DNA of 64,000 nt. It comes from RH-AL1 sp964244495. Lineage in GTDB: Bacteria; Pseudomonadota; Alphaproteobacteria; Rhizobiales; Beijerinckiaceae. The translations under genes and the position numbers were made by a program. Below the pieces are notes generated by a model. The model saw nothing but the letters and a program-made list of their open reading frames with translations. It did not search any database and was not told the DNA's origin. Positions 1 through 9,744 of the stretch are shown piece by piece (positions within the stretch are counted from its first letter, which is position 1; every line of letters starts with the position of its first letter). The stretch spans positions 1 through 64,000 of the forward strand of contig CAXTIU010000018.1 in assembly GCA_964244495.1 (NCBI GenBank), read 5' to 3'.

Positions 1-2
1 CG

Positions 3-602
3 ACCCGGCTGGAGAAGACCGACAACATCACCAGCCTGCCCGACCTCGACGCGCCAGGCGATGACCTGTCCGTCGCGGTGCTGCTGAAGGTGTCCGACGA
101 CATCTCCACCGACGACATCGTGCCGGCCGGCAAGCTCCTGCCGTTCTGGGCCAACATCCCCCACGTCTCGGCCTTCACCTTCCGCGACGTCGCCGGCGAC
201 TACCCGGACCGTGCCAAGGCCAAGCAAAAGGAGGGGACGCTGCACGCGATCGTCGCCGGCAACAACTACGGACAAGGGTCGAGCCGCGAGAACGCCGCCC
301 TGGCGCCGCGCACCCTCGGTCTCGGCGCGGTGGTGGCGAAGAGTTTCGCCCGCATCCACTGGCAAAACCTCGTCAACTTCGGCGTCCTGCCCCTCACCTT
401 CGCCGATCCCGGCGACTACGACCGGGTCAAGGTCGACGACACGCTGGAGATCAAGGGGTTCGCCGACGCGCTCAACGATGGTCAGGAGATTGAGGCGAAG
501 GTCGGCGATCGCACGATCAAGCTAAGGCACGACCTGTCCGAGCGCCAGATCGCCATCGTCCGCGCGGGCGGCGTTATCAACAGGTGGAAGGCGGATCGAT
601 GA
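3..602 (+). CDS. Aconitase-family hydratase, C-terminal part (5' end outside window)
   Basis: The reading frame is open from the window edge, so only the last 199 residues or so are present. They form the aconitase swivel (LeuD-like) domain that closes over the iron-sulfur active site. Family signatures visible are ISTDDIVPAG, NYGQGSSRE and SFARIHWQNLVNFG. These fit a monomeric aconitate hydratase or a close hydro-lyase relative; the cluster-binding half is not visible, so substrate cannot be fixed. The GTG at 78 is internal to the domain and is not the real start. The gene ends 160 bases before a LysR gene on the same strand. Confidence 0.85.
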   Translation, partial: TRLEKTDNITSLPDLDAPGDDLSVAVLLKVSDDISTDDIVPAGKLLPFWANIPHVSAFTFRDVAGDYPDRAKAKQKEGTLHAIVAGNNYGQGSSRENAALAPRTLGLGAVVAKSFARIHWQNLVNFGVLPLTFADPGDYDRVKVDDTLEIKGFADALNDGQEIEAKVGDRTIKLRHDLSERQIAIVRAGGVINRWKADR

Positions 603-762
603 TCCAGGTCGGTGCCGCATCGAGTTCGTCGATCGGACGACCGCAAGGTAACGCACCGGTAGTGACCCGAGTGCCGGCGACTCCAAGTAGGTTCTTGCTA
701 GGAGTCGGCATCTATGGCGCCCCCGTGCGGTTCGGGACCTGCGGCGGCGACGTGAGGACTAC

Positions 763-1656
763 GTGGAACTACGTCACATCCGGTACTTCGTCGCCGTGGC
801 GGAGGAGCTCAACTTCACCCGCGCGGCCGCGCGGCTAGGAATCGGACAGCCGCCGCTCAGTCAACAGATCAAGGACCTCGAGGCCGAACTCGGCGTCGCC
901 TTATTCCGCCGGGTGCCGCACGGGGCGGAGCTGACCGAGGCCAGCAAGACGTTCCTGGAGGAAGGGCGTCGCGCTTTGGTCGCATCGCAAGGCGCGGCGA
1001 ACGCGGCGCGTCGAGCCGGCCGCGGGGAGTTCGGCCGGCTGCGCGTCGGCTTCACCGGCTCAGCCCACTTCAACGCCGTCGTCCCGTCGCTCGTCCGCGA
1101 TTTCAGCCGCCGCTACCCGGACGTGCATCTCGAGTTCGAGGAAGCCAACACCTACCGGCTCCTCGACATGCTGGCGCTCGGCACGCTCGACGCGGCCTTC
1201 GCGCATTCGGGCCTCGAGGACCGGGCGAGGTTCGACACGACGCAGGTCAAGAACGAGCCCCTCGTCGCGGTGCTGCCCTCGGGTCACCGCTTGTCCGCAG
1301 AGGCGGCCGTCCCCCTCGCCGGCTTGGCGGAGGACACGTTCATCCTGAAGCCGCGGCGCGTCGGACCGGAGCTCCACAAGGCGATCTTCGAGGCGTGTGA
1401 AGGTGTGGGCTTCGAGCCGAGACTGGGCCACGAGGCGCCGCAGCTCGCGACCGTGGTCAGTTTCGTCGCCGCGGGACTGGGCGTCTCGCTCGTGCCGACG
1501 TCCATGCAGCAGATGAAGGCCGCTGGCGTCACCTACCTGCCTCTGGCGGGCGCTCAAGCGTCGGTGAACCTGTCCCTGGTCTGGCGCCGCCACGAAGGGT
1601 CGACCGTCGTGAAGAACTTCGTCGGCCTCGCCAAGGCAGCCGCCACGTCGGCGTGA
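763..1656 (+). CDS. LysR-family transcriptional regulator
   Basis: 297 residues, full length for the family. Residues 1-60 form the winged helix-turn-helix (LNFTRAAARLGIGQPPLSQQ); residues about 90-295 form the periplasmic-binding-like effector domain. It belongs to the group whose N-terminus reads MELRHIRYF, which includes CatM/BenM-type regulators of aromatic and organic acid genes. The start is a GTG with a weak upstream ribosome site, chosen because it gives the conserved N-terminus. It is a close paralogue of the regulator at 8613-9521: the DNA-binding halves are nearly identical and the effector halves diverge. Its target is unknown. Confidence 0.92.
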   Translation: MELRHIRYFVAVAEELNFTRAAARLGIGQPPLSQQIKDLEAELGVALFRRVPHGAELTEASKTFLEEGRRALVASQGAANAARRAGRGEFGRLRVGFTGSAHFNAVVPSLVRDFSRRYPDVHLEFEEANTYRLLDMLALGTLDAAFAHSGLEDRARFDTTQVKNEPLVAVLPSGHRLSAEAAVPLAGLAEDTFILKPRRVGPELHKAIFEACEGVGFEPRLGHEAPQLATVVSFVAAGLGVSLVPTSMQQMKAAGVTYLPLAGAQASVNLSLVWRRHEGSTVVKNFVGLAKAAATSA

Positions 1657-1710
1657 CGGCCTCCGCCTTGCGCACTCCCCATCGGCAGTCCCGACCGCAA
1701 TCGTTTGGCG

Positions 1711-1765
1711 TGTGTGTTTCGGCATGAGGTCCGGACGCCGATCGGCGCCGGGGTCACGTTGTAAG
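1711..1765 (+). repeat. Dispersed palindromic repeat, copy A
   Basis: A segment of about 55 bases shared with 21186-21240 and, more diverged, 36768-36822. Its core contains the perfect 12-base palindrome CGCCGATCGGCG inside a longer imperfect one. It lies between a LysR gene and a truncated transposase. The three copies have the same orientation. Confidence 0.7.
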
Positions 1766-1802
1766 TCATTGTTCCGCCAGGATGTGGAAGCGGTCGAAGG
1801 GG

Positions 1803-2660
1803 TTACCAACTCGCGCTGTTTAACAGTCGGGCATGGTTGTAGGCGTCCACGAACAGTTGCAGGTGCGCCCGGAGCTGGTCGTGCGTGTCGTAGTGGTAGC
1901 GCTTGAGCGTGGCGTCGTTAATGGTGCGGTTCATCCGCTCGACTTGGCCGTTGGTCCAAGGATGGTTCACCTTTGTCAGCCGGTGCTCGATGTCATGCTC
2001 GCCGCAGACGCGGTCGAAGATGTGCTGGCTGTCCCAGACATCCTGCTTGCGCGACGTGAACTGGAGGCGCGAGTCGGTGAGCACCGTGTGGATGCGGTAG
2101 GGTGCGGCCTGGATGACGTCGCGCAGGAACTGAGCCGCTTCCATCTTCCCGGCGCTCTCCACAAGGCGAACGAACGCGAACTTGGTCGTGCGGTCGATGG
2201 CCACGAACAAGCGCAGCTTCCCCTCCGCCGTGCTGACCTCAGCAATATCGATGTGAACGTAGCCGATCGGGTAGCTCGCGAAGCGCTGCGTCTTGGGCTT
2301 GTCGCCCTCAAGCTCGGGCAACCGGCTGATGCCGTGCCGTTCCAGGCAGCGGTGCAGGGATGACCGGGTCAGGTGCGGCAGCCTCGGCTGCAGGCCGTAG
2401 AGGCAGTCGTCGAGCGGCAGCAGCGTGTGCCGACGAAAGGCGACAATGATCGCCTCGTCCTCGCGGCTCAGAACGGTCGAGCGCGCCTCCTTGGATCCCA
2501 TGCGGGCATCCGCGGTGGTCTCGCGCCCGCGCCACTTCTGCACGGTCGTCGGACTGACGCCGTAGCGCCTGGCCAGTGCCCTAACGCTCTCTTGACGCAG
2601 CTGGATCGCGCGACGGACTGCCTCCGTCGTGGTGGCGCTTCCGTAAAGAACTTGGCCCAT
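1803..2660 (-). pseudogene. IS481-type transposase, C-terminally truncated
   Basis: 285 residues with an N-terminal helix-turn-helix (RALARRYGVSPTTVQKW) followed by an RNase-H-fold integrase core. DDE-type acidic positions can be seen in YVHIDIAE, TDSRLQFTS and NGQVERMNRT. Relatives continue after DAYNHAR with a conserved tail of some 40 residues; here the frame ends in an unrelated short tail, so the 3' end of the element was lost, probably by recombination near 1826. An AACACCTAGA-like end lies upstream at about 2712-2722. It is probably inactive, since one element end and the C-terminus are missing. Confidence 0.8.
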
Positions 2661-2985
2661 AGCGCATCCCTCGCAGCATGGTGGTCAGCCGGACCACCAC
2701 ATCGCGGAACTAAACACCTAGACGTGCTCCTCGGTGCATTCGGCCGATCCGCGGCGCCTGCTGCCGGGGGTGCAGAGTCTGGCTTGGCGTCCGATGTTAA
2801 GCATCGTATGGGCGCGGTGTGATGCCTGGCGTCCGAAGCGGACCATTACGGCACCGGTCACCGAGCCGCCAGCCGGACGACGGAGTGGCGCTTGGCGGTA
2901 TCGACTACCCGCGGGCTGCCGCGTAGGCTGTTCCCTCATCATTCAGCTAGGCTCCGACAGCAGAGCCACTTCAGGGAAGAAGCCA

Positions 2986-3987
2986 TTGCCTAGCAGCATC
3001 GTACAATCCGCGCGCGCCGATCAGCTCTGGGTGCCTCTGCTCACTCATTACAAGCGGGACGCTGGCAAGCTCATCGTGGATGCGGATCGTATGATCGCGC
3101 ACCTTCGCGCGATCCGGACATCGGTGCGGCAATTCCTTCTGGCGGGATCGACTGGTGACGGGTGGGAAATGACGGACGATCAGTTCCTCGACCTCGTGCG
3201 TCTCTCGCGGCGCCCCGAGGCTTTTGCAGGCTGCCGTCTGCTATTCGGCGTGCTGCGGCCGGAGACCGCCGCCGTCGTGGCCTGGGCGCAGTTGCTTGAG
3301 CGGATGCTGGAGGCGGACGGCAAGCCGGCCGGTGAGTGCGTCGGGATCGCCGTATGTCCGCCGGTGAAGCCGGACGCGTTGCAGGAGGAAATCCTCGCTC
3401 ACTACCGCGCGGTGCTGGCTGCGACCACGTTCGACGTTGCGGTCTACCAGTTGCCACAGGTCACGGGCTGCACGATCGAGCCGGCAACGATGCAGATACT
3501 GGCGCGCGAGCCGCGGGTCACCATGTTCAAGGACACCAGCGGGGGCGACAGCGTCGCACAGAGCGGCCTCGTCTCGGACGTCGTGATGGTGCGAGGTGCC
3601 GAGGGCGGCTATGTGGACGCCCTGCGTCCGAGCGGACGCTATGACGGCTGGCTGCTCAGCACTGGCAACGTCTTCGGCCCTCTTCTGCGACGCATGCTTA
3701 CCTTGCACGCCGACAGCGAGGATGTCCGGGCGGGAGAATTGTCGGCGATCATGACTGCCATGGTGAACGCCCTGTTCCGGGAAGCGAGCGGGATGCCGTT
3801 CGGCAATCCCTTCTCGAATGCCAACCGCGCAGCCGACCATCTTCTCGCTTGCGGTCGCCAATGGCGCTCGCAGCCCCTGCCGCTGGCCATCAGCGGGCAG
3901 GAGCTGCCGCTGAATCTGCTCGAAGCGATCGAGGACGTAATCGGATGCTTCCCGGTGATCGAGAAGCGGGGGTATGCGGCCGGCTGA
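2986..3987 (+). CDS. Dihydrodipicolinate synthase/N-acetylneuraminate lyase (DapA) family aldolase
   Basis: 333 residues from a TTG start at 2986, chosen because CAGGGAAGAAG lies just upstream and similarity begins at VPLLTHY. The frame is open upstream to 2734 but that part looks non-coding. The class I aldolase barrel has Schiff-base Lys182 (MFKDTSG), Tyr154 and a phosphate/carboxylate loop at residues 54-58 (GSTGD). Such enzymes cleave or dehydrate 2-keto-3-deoxy sugar acids. Its neighbours are an MFS carrier with stop codons abutting at TGATCA and an enolase-superfamily dehydratase, which supports a sugar-acid route. The substrate is not identifiable. Confidence 0.8.
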   Translation: MPSSIVQSARADQLWVPLLTHYKRDAGKLIVDADRMIAHLRAIRTSVRQFLLAGSTGDGWEMTDDQFLDLVRLSRRPEAFAGCRLLFGVLRPETAAVVAWAQLLERMLEADGKPAGECVGIAVCPPVKPDALQEEILAHYRAVLAATTFDVAVYQLPQVTGCTIEPATMQILAREPRVTMFKDTSGGDSVAQSGLVSDVVMVRGAEGGYVDALRPSGRYDGWLLSTGNVFGPLLRRMLTLHADSEDVRAGELSAIMTAMVNALFREASGMPFGNPFSNANRAADHLLACGRQWRSQPLPLAISGQELPLNLLEAIEDVIGCFPVIEKRGYAAG

Positions 3988-5337
3988 TCAGGGTTGGATC
4001 GCCGGGCTCACCGAACCCTGCCCGGGCGGCAGGGATTCGCGGGACCGGGGCGGTCTCCGGCCAGGGCGCCCGAGCAGGATAACAGTGATGGCGGCGATCG
4101 CCATCACGGCGGCGAGGGGCAGCAGCGCCAAGGCCCAACTCCCCGTAGCGTCCTTGATCGCGCCCGTGGCATAGCTCGTCAGGAAGCTCGCTCCAGTTCC
4201 TACCGCATTGATCTGTGCGATGCCCACCGCCGCCGAGCGCGATGATAGGAATTCTGTCGCGAGCGCCCAGAACGGGCCGCGCGAGGCCGAAAAGCCGAAG
4301 GTCGCCAGGCTCAGCAGGACGAGCGTCGCGGAAAGACTGTGCATCATGAGGCACAGGCCGAGAGCGATGCTGGTGATCGCCATCGGCACCGCGGTGTGCC
4401 AAACGCGTTCCCGCTGCCGGTCAGAACTTGCGCCGCCCAGGTACATGGCGACCGCAGCGACGGCGAACGGGATCGCGTTGAGCATTCCGACTTCGGAGGT
4501 TGACAGCCCGAACGACTTCAGGAACTGCGGTTGCCACAGCGACAGGCCCGCGTTTGCGGTCGCTTGCCCCGCGTAGATCAAGCACAAGACCAGCACCGTC
4601 GGATTGCGCAAGGTGGCCCACACGGACGGCGCCTCGACGGCCTCAAGCCGCGTGTCCGAAGCGAACCGGTCCGCGAGCCAATCCTTGTGCGCCTGTGTCA
4701 GCCAACCCGCCTCGGACGGCCGGTCGGTCAGCCAGACCAGGCAGACGACGCCGATGATGGTGGCCGGCATACCCTCCAGGAGGAAAAGCCATTGCCATCC
4801 CGACAGCCCGAGGAGCCCATCCAAATTGAGCAGCGCGGCCGAAATCGGCGAGCCGATGATGCCCGCGATGGGGCTCGCCATCATGAACAGACCGATGACC
4901 CTCGCGCGTTCCCGCGCCGGGTACCAGAGGGTGAGATAGAGAATGACCCCCGGAACAAATCCGGCCTCTGCGGCGCCGAGCAGAAAGCGGAGAACGCAGA
5001 ACGAGATTGGTCCCGCCGTCAGCATCAGAGCAGCGGAGGCGAGACCCCAAGAGATGAGGATGCGCGCCAGCCAGAGACGCGCGCCGATCCTTCCCATAGC
5101 GAGGTTGCTCGGAACCTCGAAGAGGAGGTAGGCGACGAAGAACATGCCTCCGCCCAGACCGAACGTCGTGGCAGTCAGTCCGACTTCGCGATTCATCTGC
5201 AATGCAGCGAAGCCCGCATTGACCCTATCGATATAGTTGGCAAGATAACCAAGCGCGAGAAACGGGATCAGTCGGAGACTGATGCGGCGCAGAGCATCCC
5301 TGCCGACCTGATCGGCCGTCTTCTGGATGTCGTCCAT
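3988..5337 (-). CDS. MFS transporter, anion:cation symporter (ACS) type
   Basis: 449 residues with 12 predicted membrane segments and the ACS-type N-terminus (YLANYIDRVNAGFAALQMN). The family takes up hexuronates, galactonate, tartrate, phthalate and similar acids by proton symport. The C-terminus carries a short Pro/Arg-rich tail. It converges with the aldolase gene, the two stops sharing TGATCA, and is divergent from the dehydratase at 5457. The 119-base intergenic gap must hold promoters for both. Likely role: uptake of the sugar acid handled by the flanking enzymes (inference). Confidence 0.88.
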   Translation of the reverse strand: MDDIQKTADQVGRDALRRISLRLIPFLALGYLANYIDRVNAGFAALQMNREVGLTATTFGLGGGMFFVAYLLFEVPSNLAMGRIGARLWLARILISWGLASAALMLTAGPISFCVLRFLLGAAEAGFVPGVILYLTLWYPARERARVIGLFMMASPIAGIIGSPISAALLNLDGLLGLSGWQWLFLLEGMPATIIGVVCLVWLTDRPSEAGWLTQAHKDWLADRFASDTRLEAVEAPSVWATLRNPTVLVLCLIYAGQATANAGLSLWQPQFLKSFGLSTSEVGMLNAIPFAVAAVAMYLGGASSDRQRERVWHTAVPMAITSIALGLCLMMHSLSATLVLLSLATFGFSASRGPFWALATEFLSSRSAAVGIAQINAVGTGASFLTSYATGAIKDATGSWALALLPLAAVMAIAAITVILLGRPGRRPPRSRESLPPGQGSVSPAIQP

Positions 5338-5456
5338 GCCCGCTCCCTGTTTCGGACTTCAGGTCTATGCGCATCGGCCTGGTCGGACCTATACCATCTT
5401 TAGACAAAGACGGGTGCAGGTACGCCCGCACGCGAACCGAAGAGGGAGGCTCGACC

Positions 5457-6566
5457 ATGCGCATCCGAGATGTCACCGTGACGCTTTTCCGTTGGGACGA
5501 CATTCCGCCGACGCGCTATCACGGGCGGTCCGCCCGGACGGTGGGCAGCAGCCGCCTTGGCCTTGTGACCATATCCACGGACGATGGCGTGGAAGGGCAT
5601 GCATTTTTGGGGTCGGCCTACAATCCCGCCGATCTCGACGCGCCGATCCTCCTGCGGGTGTTGAAGCCGGTCCTGATCGGGCGCGATCCGCTTGACAGGG
5701 AGCGTCTTAACCAGGAGCTATGGGCGCGCGTGCGCGGGTCTTCCGTGCGGTTGATCGGCGCCCTCGACGTCGCGCTTTGGGATCTCGCCGGCAAAGTCGC
5801 TGGGCTGCCGATCCACCGGCTACTCGGCTCCTACCGCGACCGTGTGCCGGCCTATGCCAGCTCTCAGATCCTCGACTCCGTGGGGGCTTACATCGAACAG
5901 GCGCAGCGTTTTCGGGATGCAGGATGGGCCGCCTACAAGATCCATCCCCCGCAGGTCTGGCGCGAGGACATCGCGATCTGCGAGGCGGTGCGTGAGGGAT
6001 TGGGTGAGGGCTTCACGCTGATGCTCGACGCCTGCTGGGGTTACACCTACGAGCAGGCGCTTCGGGTGGGCCGCGCGATCGAAACCCTGGGCTTCTACTG
6101 GTACGAGGATCCGCTCAGCGACTCCGATCTCTACAATTATGTCAAGCTGCGAGCGAAACTCGACATCCCCATCATGGCGACGGAGTACCCGATCGCCGGC
6201 TTCGACTCCTACGCTCCCTGGATCATGCAGCGGGCGACCGACTTCCTGCGCGGCGACGTGGCCGTGAAAGGCGGCATCACGACCCTGGTCAAGACCGCCC
6301 ACCTCGCCGAAGCCTTCGGCATGAACTTCGAGGTCCATCATGGAGGTAACTCGCTGAACAACATCGCGAACCTCCACGTCAGCATGGCGATCCGCAATTG
6401 CGAGTTCTTCGAGGTGCTGCTACCCGACGAGGCTCAGAAATACGGGCTGTCGGAAGACATCGTCGTCGATAGCGACGGAATGGTCCGCGTTAACCAGGAA
6501 CCCGGACTCGGCGCGGCGATCGATTTTGATCTCATCGCCAGTAAAACCGAAGCGGTGCTTGCTTGA
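5457..6566 (+). CDS. Enolase-superfamily enzyme (mandelate racemase/sugar-acid dehydratase type)
   Basis: 369 residues; start ATG 5457 follows AGAGGGAGGC. An N-terminal capping domain is followed by the modified TIM barrel. Predicted catalytic positions are the KxH pair Lys161/His163 (YKIHPP), metal ligands Asp191 (LMLDACWG), Glu217 (YEDPL) and Glu243 (ATEYP), and His294/His295 (HHGGNS). KxH instead of KxK places it in one of the less characterised dehydratase subgroups, so the substrate is unknown. Context suggests it feeds a 2-keto-3-deoxy acid to the aldolase at 2986. Confidence 0.87.
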   Translation: MRIRDVTVTLFRWDDIPPTRYHGRSARTVGSSRLGLVTISTDDGVEGHAFLGSAYNPADLDAPILLRVLKPVLIGRDPLDRERLNQELWARVRGSSVRLIGALDVALWDLAGKVAGLPIHRLLGSYRDRVPAYASSQILDSVGAYIEQAQRFRDAGWAAYKIHPPQVWREDIAICEAVREGLGEGFTLMLDACWGYTYEQALRVGRAIETLGFYWYEDPLSDSDLYNYVKLRAKLDIPIMATEYPIAGFDSYAPWIMQRATDFLRGDVAVKGGITTLVKTAHLAEAFGMNFEVHHGGNSLNNIANLHVSMAIRNCEFFEVLLPDEAQKYGLSEDIVVDSDGMVRVNQEPGLGAAIDFDLIASKTEAVLA

Positions 6567-6681
6567 GCAGTGCTTGCCTGAGCTGAACCGGCCGGCCCAA
6601 ATATCTCTAACTCGTCATCCCACGCACTGGTTGGCACGGGTCGGCATCGCGGCCGGCTCCTCCAACCGCTTCCGTCACTTC

Positions 6682-7288
6682 GGGCAAGGCGTCGAATTGA
6701 AGGTCATCCTGGAGGTCCTCGAAGAACTACTGTTCTCGCCGCTGCTCGATTTCGTGCTGGCGCTCGTGCTGTTCCGGCTCGGCGAGCGGGTGGTGCAGGA
6801 CACGAACCTGTTCAGCGAGCCCAAGGACAGGCCGCCGACCGCCTAGATGCGCGTCTGCTGGTTTCGACCTGCACCGGCGTGTCCTTCCCGCATGGCGCCA
6901 ACGACGGGACAGAAGAGCATCGGACTGATCATGCTGATGCTGATCGGCCTCATGCCCGGCACCTTCGGCCTCAACATCGACGCGCCGCGCCCCGAACTCG
7001 CCGCCGTCGCCGACAGCATGGGCGACGCTGCCCGACTAATCCAAGGTCACGGCGACGAAAGCCGGCAGCTCGGCATCGGACGGCGACGAGCATCGGCAAG
7101 CGCCTCGGGGCGACCCGAACCTCGCCGCGCTGCCTAGGGTCGTAGCGTTTGCGCGGCGCAACGACGTGTACCGGGTGATGGCCAAGCTTGAAACCATAGA
7201 TGACGCAAAGGCGGCGTCGAAGCCTGATCGCGAGCCGGCTAAAGCGCTGCATGAGCAGACGGGTGCGCTCGTCACCTATGCCCTGTGA
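6682..7288 (+). pseudogene. PiT-family inorganic phosphate permease remnant
   Basis: Three reading frames together spell parts of a PiT phosphate permease. First LFSPLLDFVLALVLF and a SEPKDRPPT loop, then a stop at 6844. The next frame gives STCTGVSFPHGANDG, the PiT signature. A shift follows into GQKSIGLIMLMLIGLMP, and near 7140 another shift into a hydrophilic loop ending at TGA 7286-7288. No single frame is long enough for function, and both termini are missing. It lies between an intact dehydratase gene and a dead IS630 copy. Confidence 0.72.
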
Positions 7289-7342
7289 TGGGTGCGGAGG
7301 TTAAGCGCCTTGGCACGGCCTCATACTAACCTGAGTTGATCA

Positions 7343-8399
7343 TCACTCATGGGCCCATGCGCGCAGGCCCAGGCTCATGATACGCAGGGTTGGTCGACGA
7401 GCTTGCGCCAGGCGTAGCAGCAGTGATCGACGATGTCGGTGTAGGAGGCAAACACCCGGTTCGACAGCCAGTTGTCGCGCATGAACTGCCAGACGTTCTC
7501 AACCGGGTTCAGCTCAGGTGAGCGGGGCGGTAGCGGCAGCAGTGTGATGTTGGCGGGTACGCTGAGCTTGGCGGAGCCGTGCCATCCGGCCTGGTCGAGC
7601 AGCACCACGGCGTGGCAGCCTGGATCGACGGCGAGGCTGATCTCCTTGAGGTGCTCGGCCATGGCGGCAGTGGCGCACCAGGGCATGACGAGCCCAGCGC
7701 CCTTGCCCTTGGCCGGGCAGACTGCCCCGAAGATGTAGGCCGACTTGGTGCGCTGGTCGTGCGGTGCGCGGGGCCGGGTGCCGCGTTTGGCCCGGCGGCG
7801 AGTGATGCTGTTCTTCTGGCCGATCCTCGCCTCGTCCTGCCATCACAGCTCTATGGCGGTGCCATCCGGGAGCTTTGCCTTGATCGCTTCCAGTTGGGCC
7901 GGAAGGTTTTTTTAAAAGCTGCAATCGCCTCCTCATCCTGGGCACGGTGCTGCGGCCGCGCCGACAGCTTGCGGTAGCCCAGCTTGCGCAGCTCGCGGCC
8001 AACTGTGGTCTCGTCCAGGCTGATGCGGAACTCCTCAAACACCCACCAGGCGAGATCGCGCAGCCGCCAGCGCACCACGCCGTGAATGGCAGGCATGGGC
8101 CCGCCCTCGACCAGGCGCACCAGCGCTTGACGCTGCGCGTCGTTGAGCTTCGAGGATTGCCCCGGCGCTTTGCCATCGATGAGCCCGACCGGACCCTCGG
8201 CGTTGAAGGCCAGCACCCAGTCGCGCACCGTTTGCAGCCCAACCCCGCCGACCCGCGCCGCGTCGGTGCGCGTACCGCAGTCATAGATCACGGCCAAGGC
8301 CAGCAGGCGACGGGTCTGGGCCGCGTCCTTGCTGGCCTTCGCCGCCAGCCTCACGGCGGCCGCGTCGAAATCATTGCGTAGCGGGATCGGCACACTCAT
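7343..8399 (-). pseudogene. IS630-type transposase, inactivated
   Basis: The first part (8399 down to about 7905) encodes the helix-turn-helix half; the DDE half follows in the -1 frame and includes LLDQAGWH and PRSPELNPVENVW. The switch falls on an A-run (7 A on the minus strand, near 7910-7916), which could be programmed frameshifting as in some IS630 relatives. The -1 frame then meets a TGA near 7845 where relatives have a Trp codon, and a one-base loss near 7380 shifts the last residues. The copy is therefore dead even with frameshifting. Terminal repeats were not resolved. Confidence 0.8.
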
Positions 8400-8612
8400 G
8401 GCGGATGCTCCTCATCCGCAACATGGAATCAGATCTCGCCCATCAGGCAAATCGACGAGTCCGCCTCAGCGCATCTTGGTATTACAGCAGGGGTGCCGGA
8501 GTCTTGCGCCGAGCCACAGCGAGATCGCGGTAGTGACGGCTCGAGTGCTGTCCTGTTCTATCCGCCTGGAGCCGCGCGCGCCTGCGCGAAGCATCAGCAA
8601 CGGATGGTTCAG

Positions 8613-9521
8613 ATGGAATTGCGGCACATCAGATACTTCATCGCGGTTGCCGAGGAGCTGAACTTCACGCGGGCTGCCGCGAGGCTCGGCATCGGGCAGC
8701 CGCCTCTCAGCCAGCAGATCAAGGATCTGGAGGCTGAGCTCGGCACGGCCTTGCTCCGACGGGTTCCCCACGGGGCAGAGCTCACCGAAGCGGGCAGGAT
8801 CTTCCTTCAGGAAGGCCGTCTCGCGATTGCGGCATCGGACAATGCGGCGAACGCTACGCGACGGGCAGCGCGGGGCGAGTTCGGCCGTCTGAACCTCGGC
8901 TTCACCAGCTCCGCGCACTTCAACGCGATCGTACCGTCGATCATCCGCGACTTCGGCCAACGCTACCCGGACGTCGAGCTCCGCCTCGATGAAGACAACA
9001 CCGGCAAGCTAGTCGACGCCTTGCTCGCTGGAACCGTCGATGTCGCCTTCACCCACTCGGGCTTGCACGATGCATCCCGGCTCAACGTCGTCCTGGTCGG
9101 GGTCGAGACGCTGGTCGCCGCGCTGCCGCTCGCCCATCGACATGCTGGCGATAGCGCCGTGCGGCTTTCCGCGCTCGCAGACGACGCCTTCATCATGAAG
9201 CGGCGCAGCGTGGGGCCGGAACTCTATCGGGCGGTGTTAAACGCCTGCCGCAGCGTGGGCTTCGAACCGAAGATGGGGCACGAAGCCCCGCAGCTCGCGA
9301 CGGTCGTCAGCTTCGTCGCGGCCGAACTGGGGGTGGCGCTCGTCCCGGCCAGCATGCAGCAGGTCAGGGCAGCCGGCGTGGCTTACGTCCCGATCGAAGA
9401 CGTCCAAGCATCGGTTGATCTCAACCTGGTGTGGCGCCGGCAAGAGGCCTCGCAGGTGGCGCAGAACTTCGTGGCCCTCGTCAGACAGGCGTCACGGCAA
9501 GCGGCGCCATCCGACGTTTGA
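8613..9521 (+). CDS. LysR-family transcriptional regulator (paralogue of 763-1656)
   Basis: 302 residues; ATG 8613 matches the conserved MELRHIRYF start, whereas the open frame upstream to 8493 is not family-like. The helix-turn-helix is at residues 18-45 and the substrate-binding-like domain from about 90. The DNA-binding segment is almost identical to the regulator at 763, so both may recognise related operators while sensing different ligands. It precedes, on the same strand, a D-2-hydroxyacid dehydrogenase and a MaoC-like protein, which are plausible targets. Confidence 0.92.
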   Translation: MELRHIRYFIAVAEELNFTRAAARLGIGQPPLSQQIKDLEAELGTALLRRVPHGAELTEAGRIFLQEGRLAIAASDNAANATRRAARGEFGRLNLGFTSSAHFNAIVPSIIRDFGQRYPDVELRLDEDNTGKLVDALLAGTVDVAFTHSGLHDASRLNVVLVGVETLVAALPLAHRHAGDSAVRLSALADDAFIMKRRSVGPELYRAVLNACRSVGFEPKMGHEAPQLATVVSFVAAELGVALVPASMQQVRAAGVAYVPIEDVQASVDLNLVWRRQEASQVAQNFVALVRQASRQAAPSDV

Positions 9522-9744
9522 TGCGGGTTCCGCAAACGAAGGCGACCCTTGCAGGTATCTGCAGAACCGATCGCGTTCGCCAGTGCGGGCGATTGGCGTA
9601 ACCACCGTCACCGCACGACTTCCAAGAAGCTGACCCAGTCAGGGGAGGCCGAGGCTGCCATGCCGAGGACCTTGGACGAGCTGGGACTGCACGGGCGCGA
9701 ACTCACGCTTTCGTCCTTTCATCCATGGGAGCTTTGCCCTCGTC

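Noticed and set aside
4531..5403. 290-codon plus-strand open frame opposite an MFS gene
   Set aside because: Composition is that of a complement shadow; the MFS gene on the other strand is well supported.
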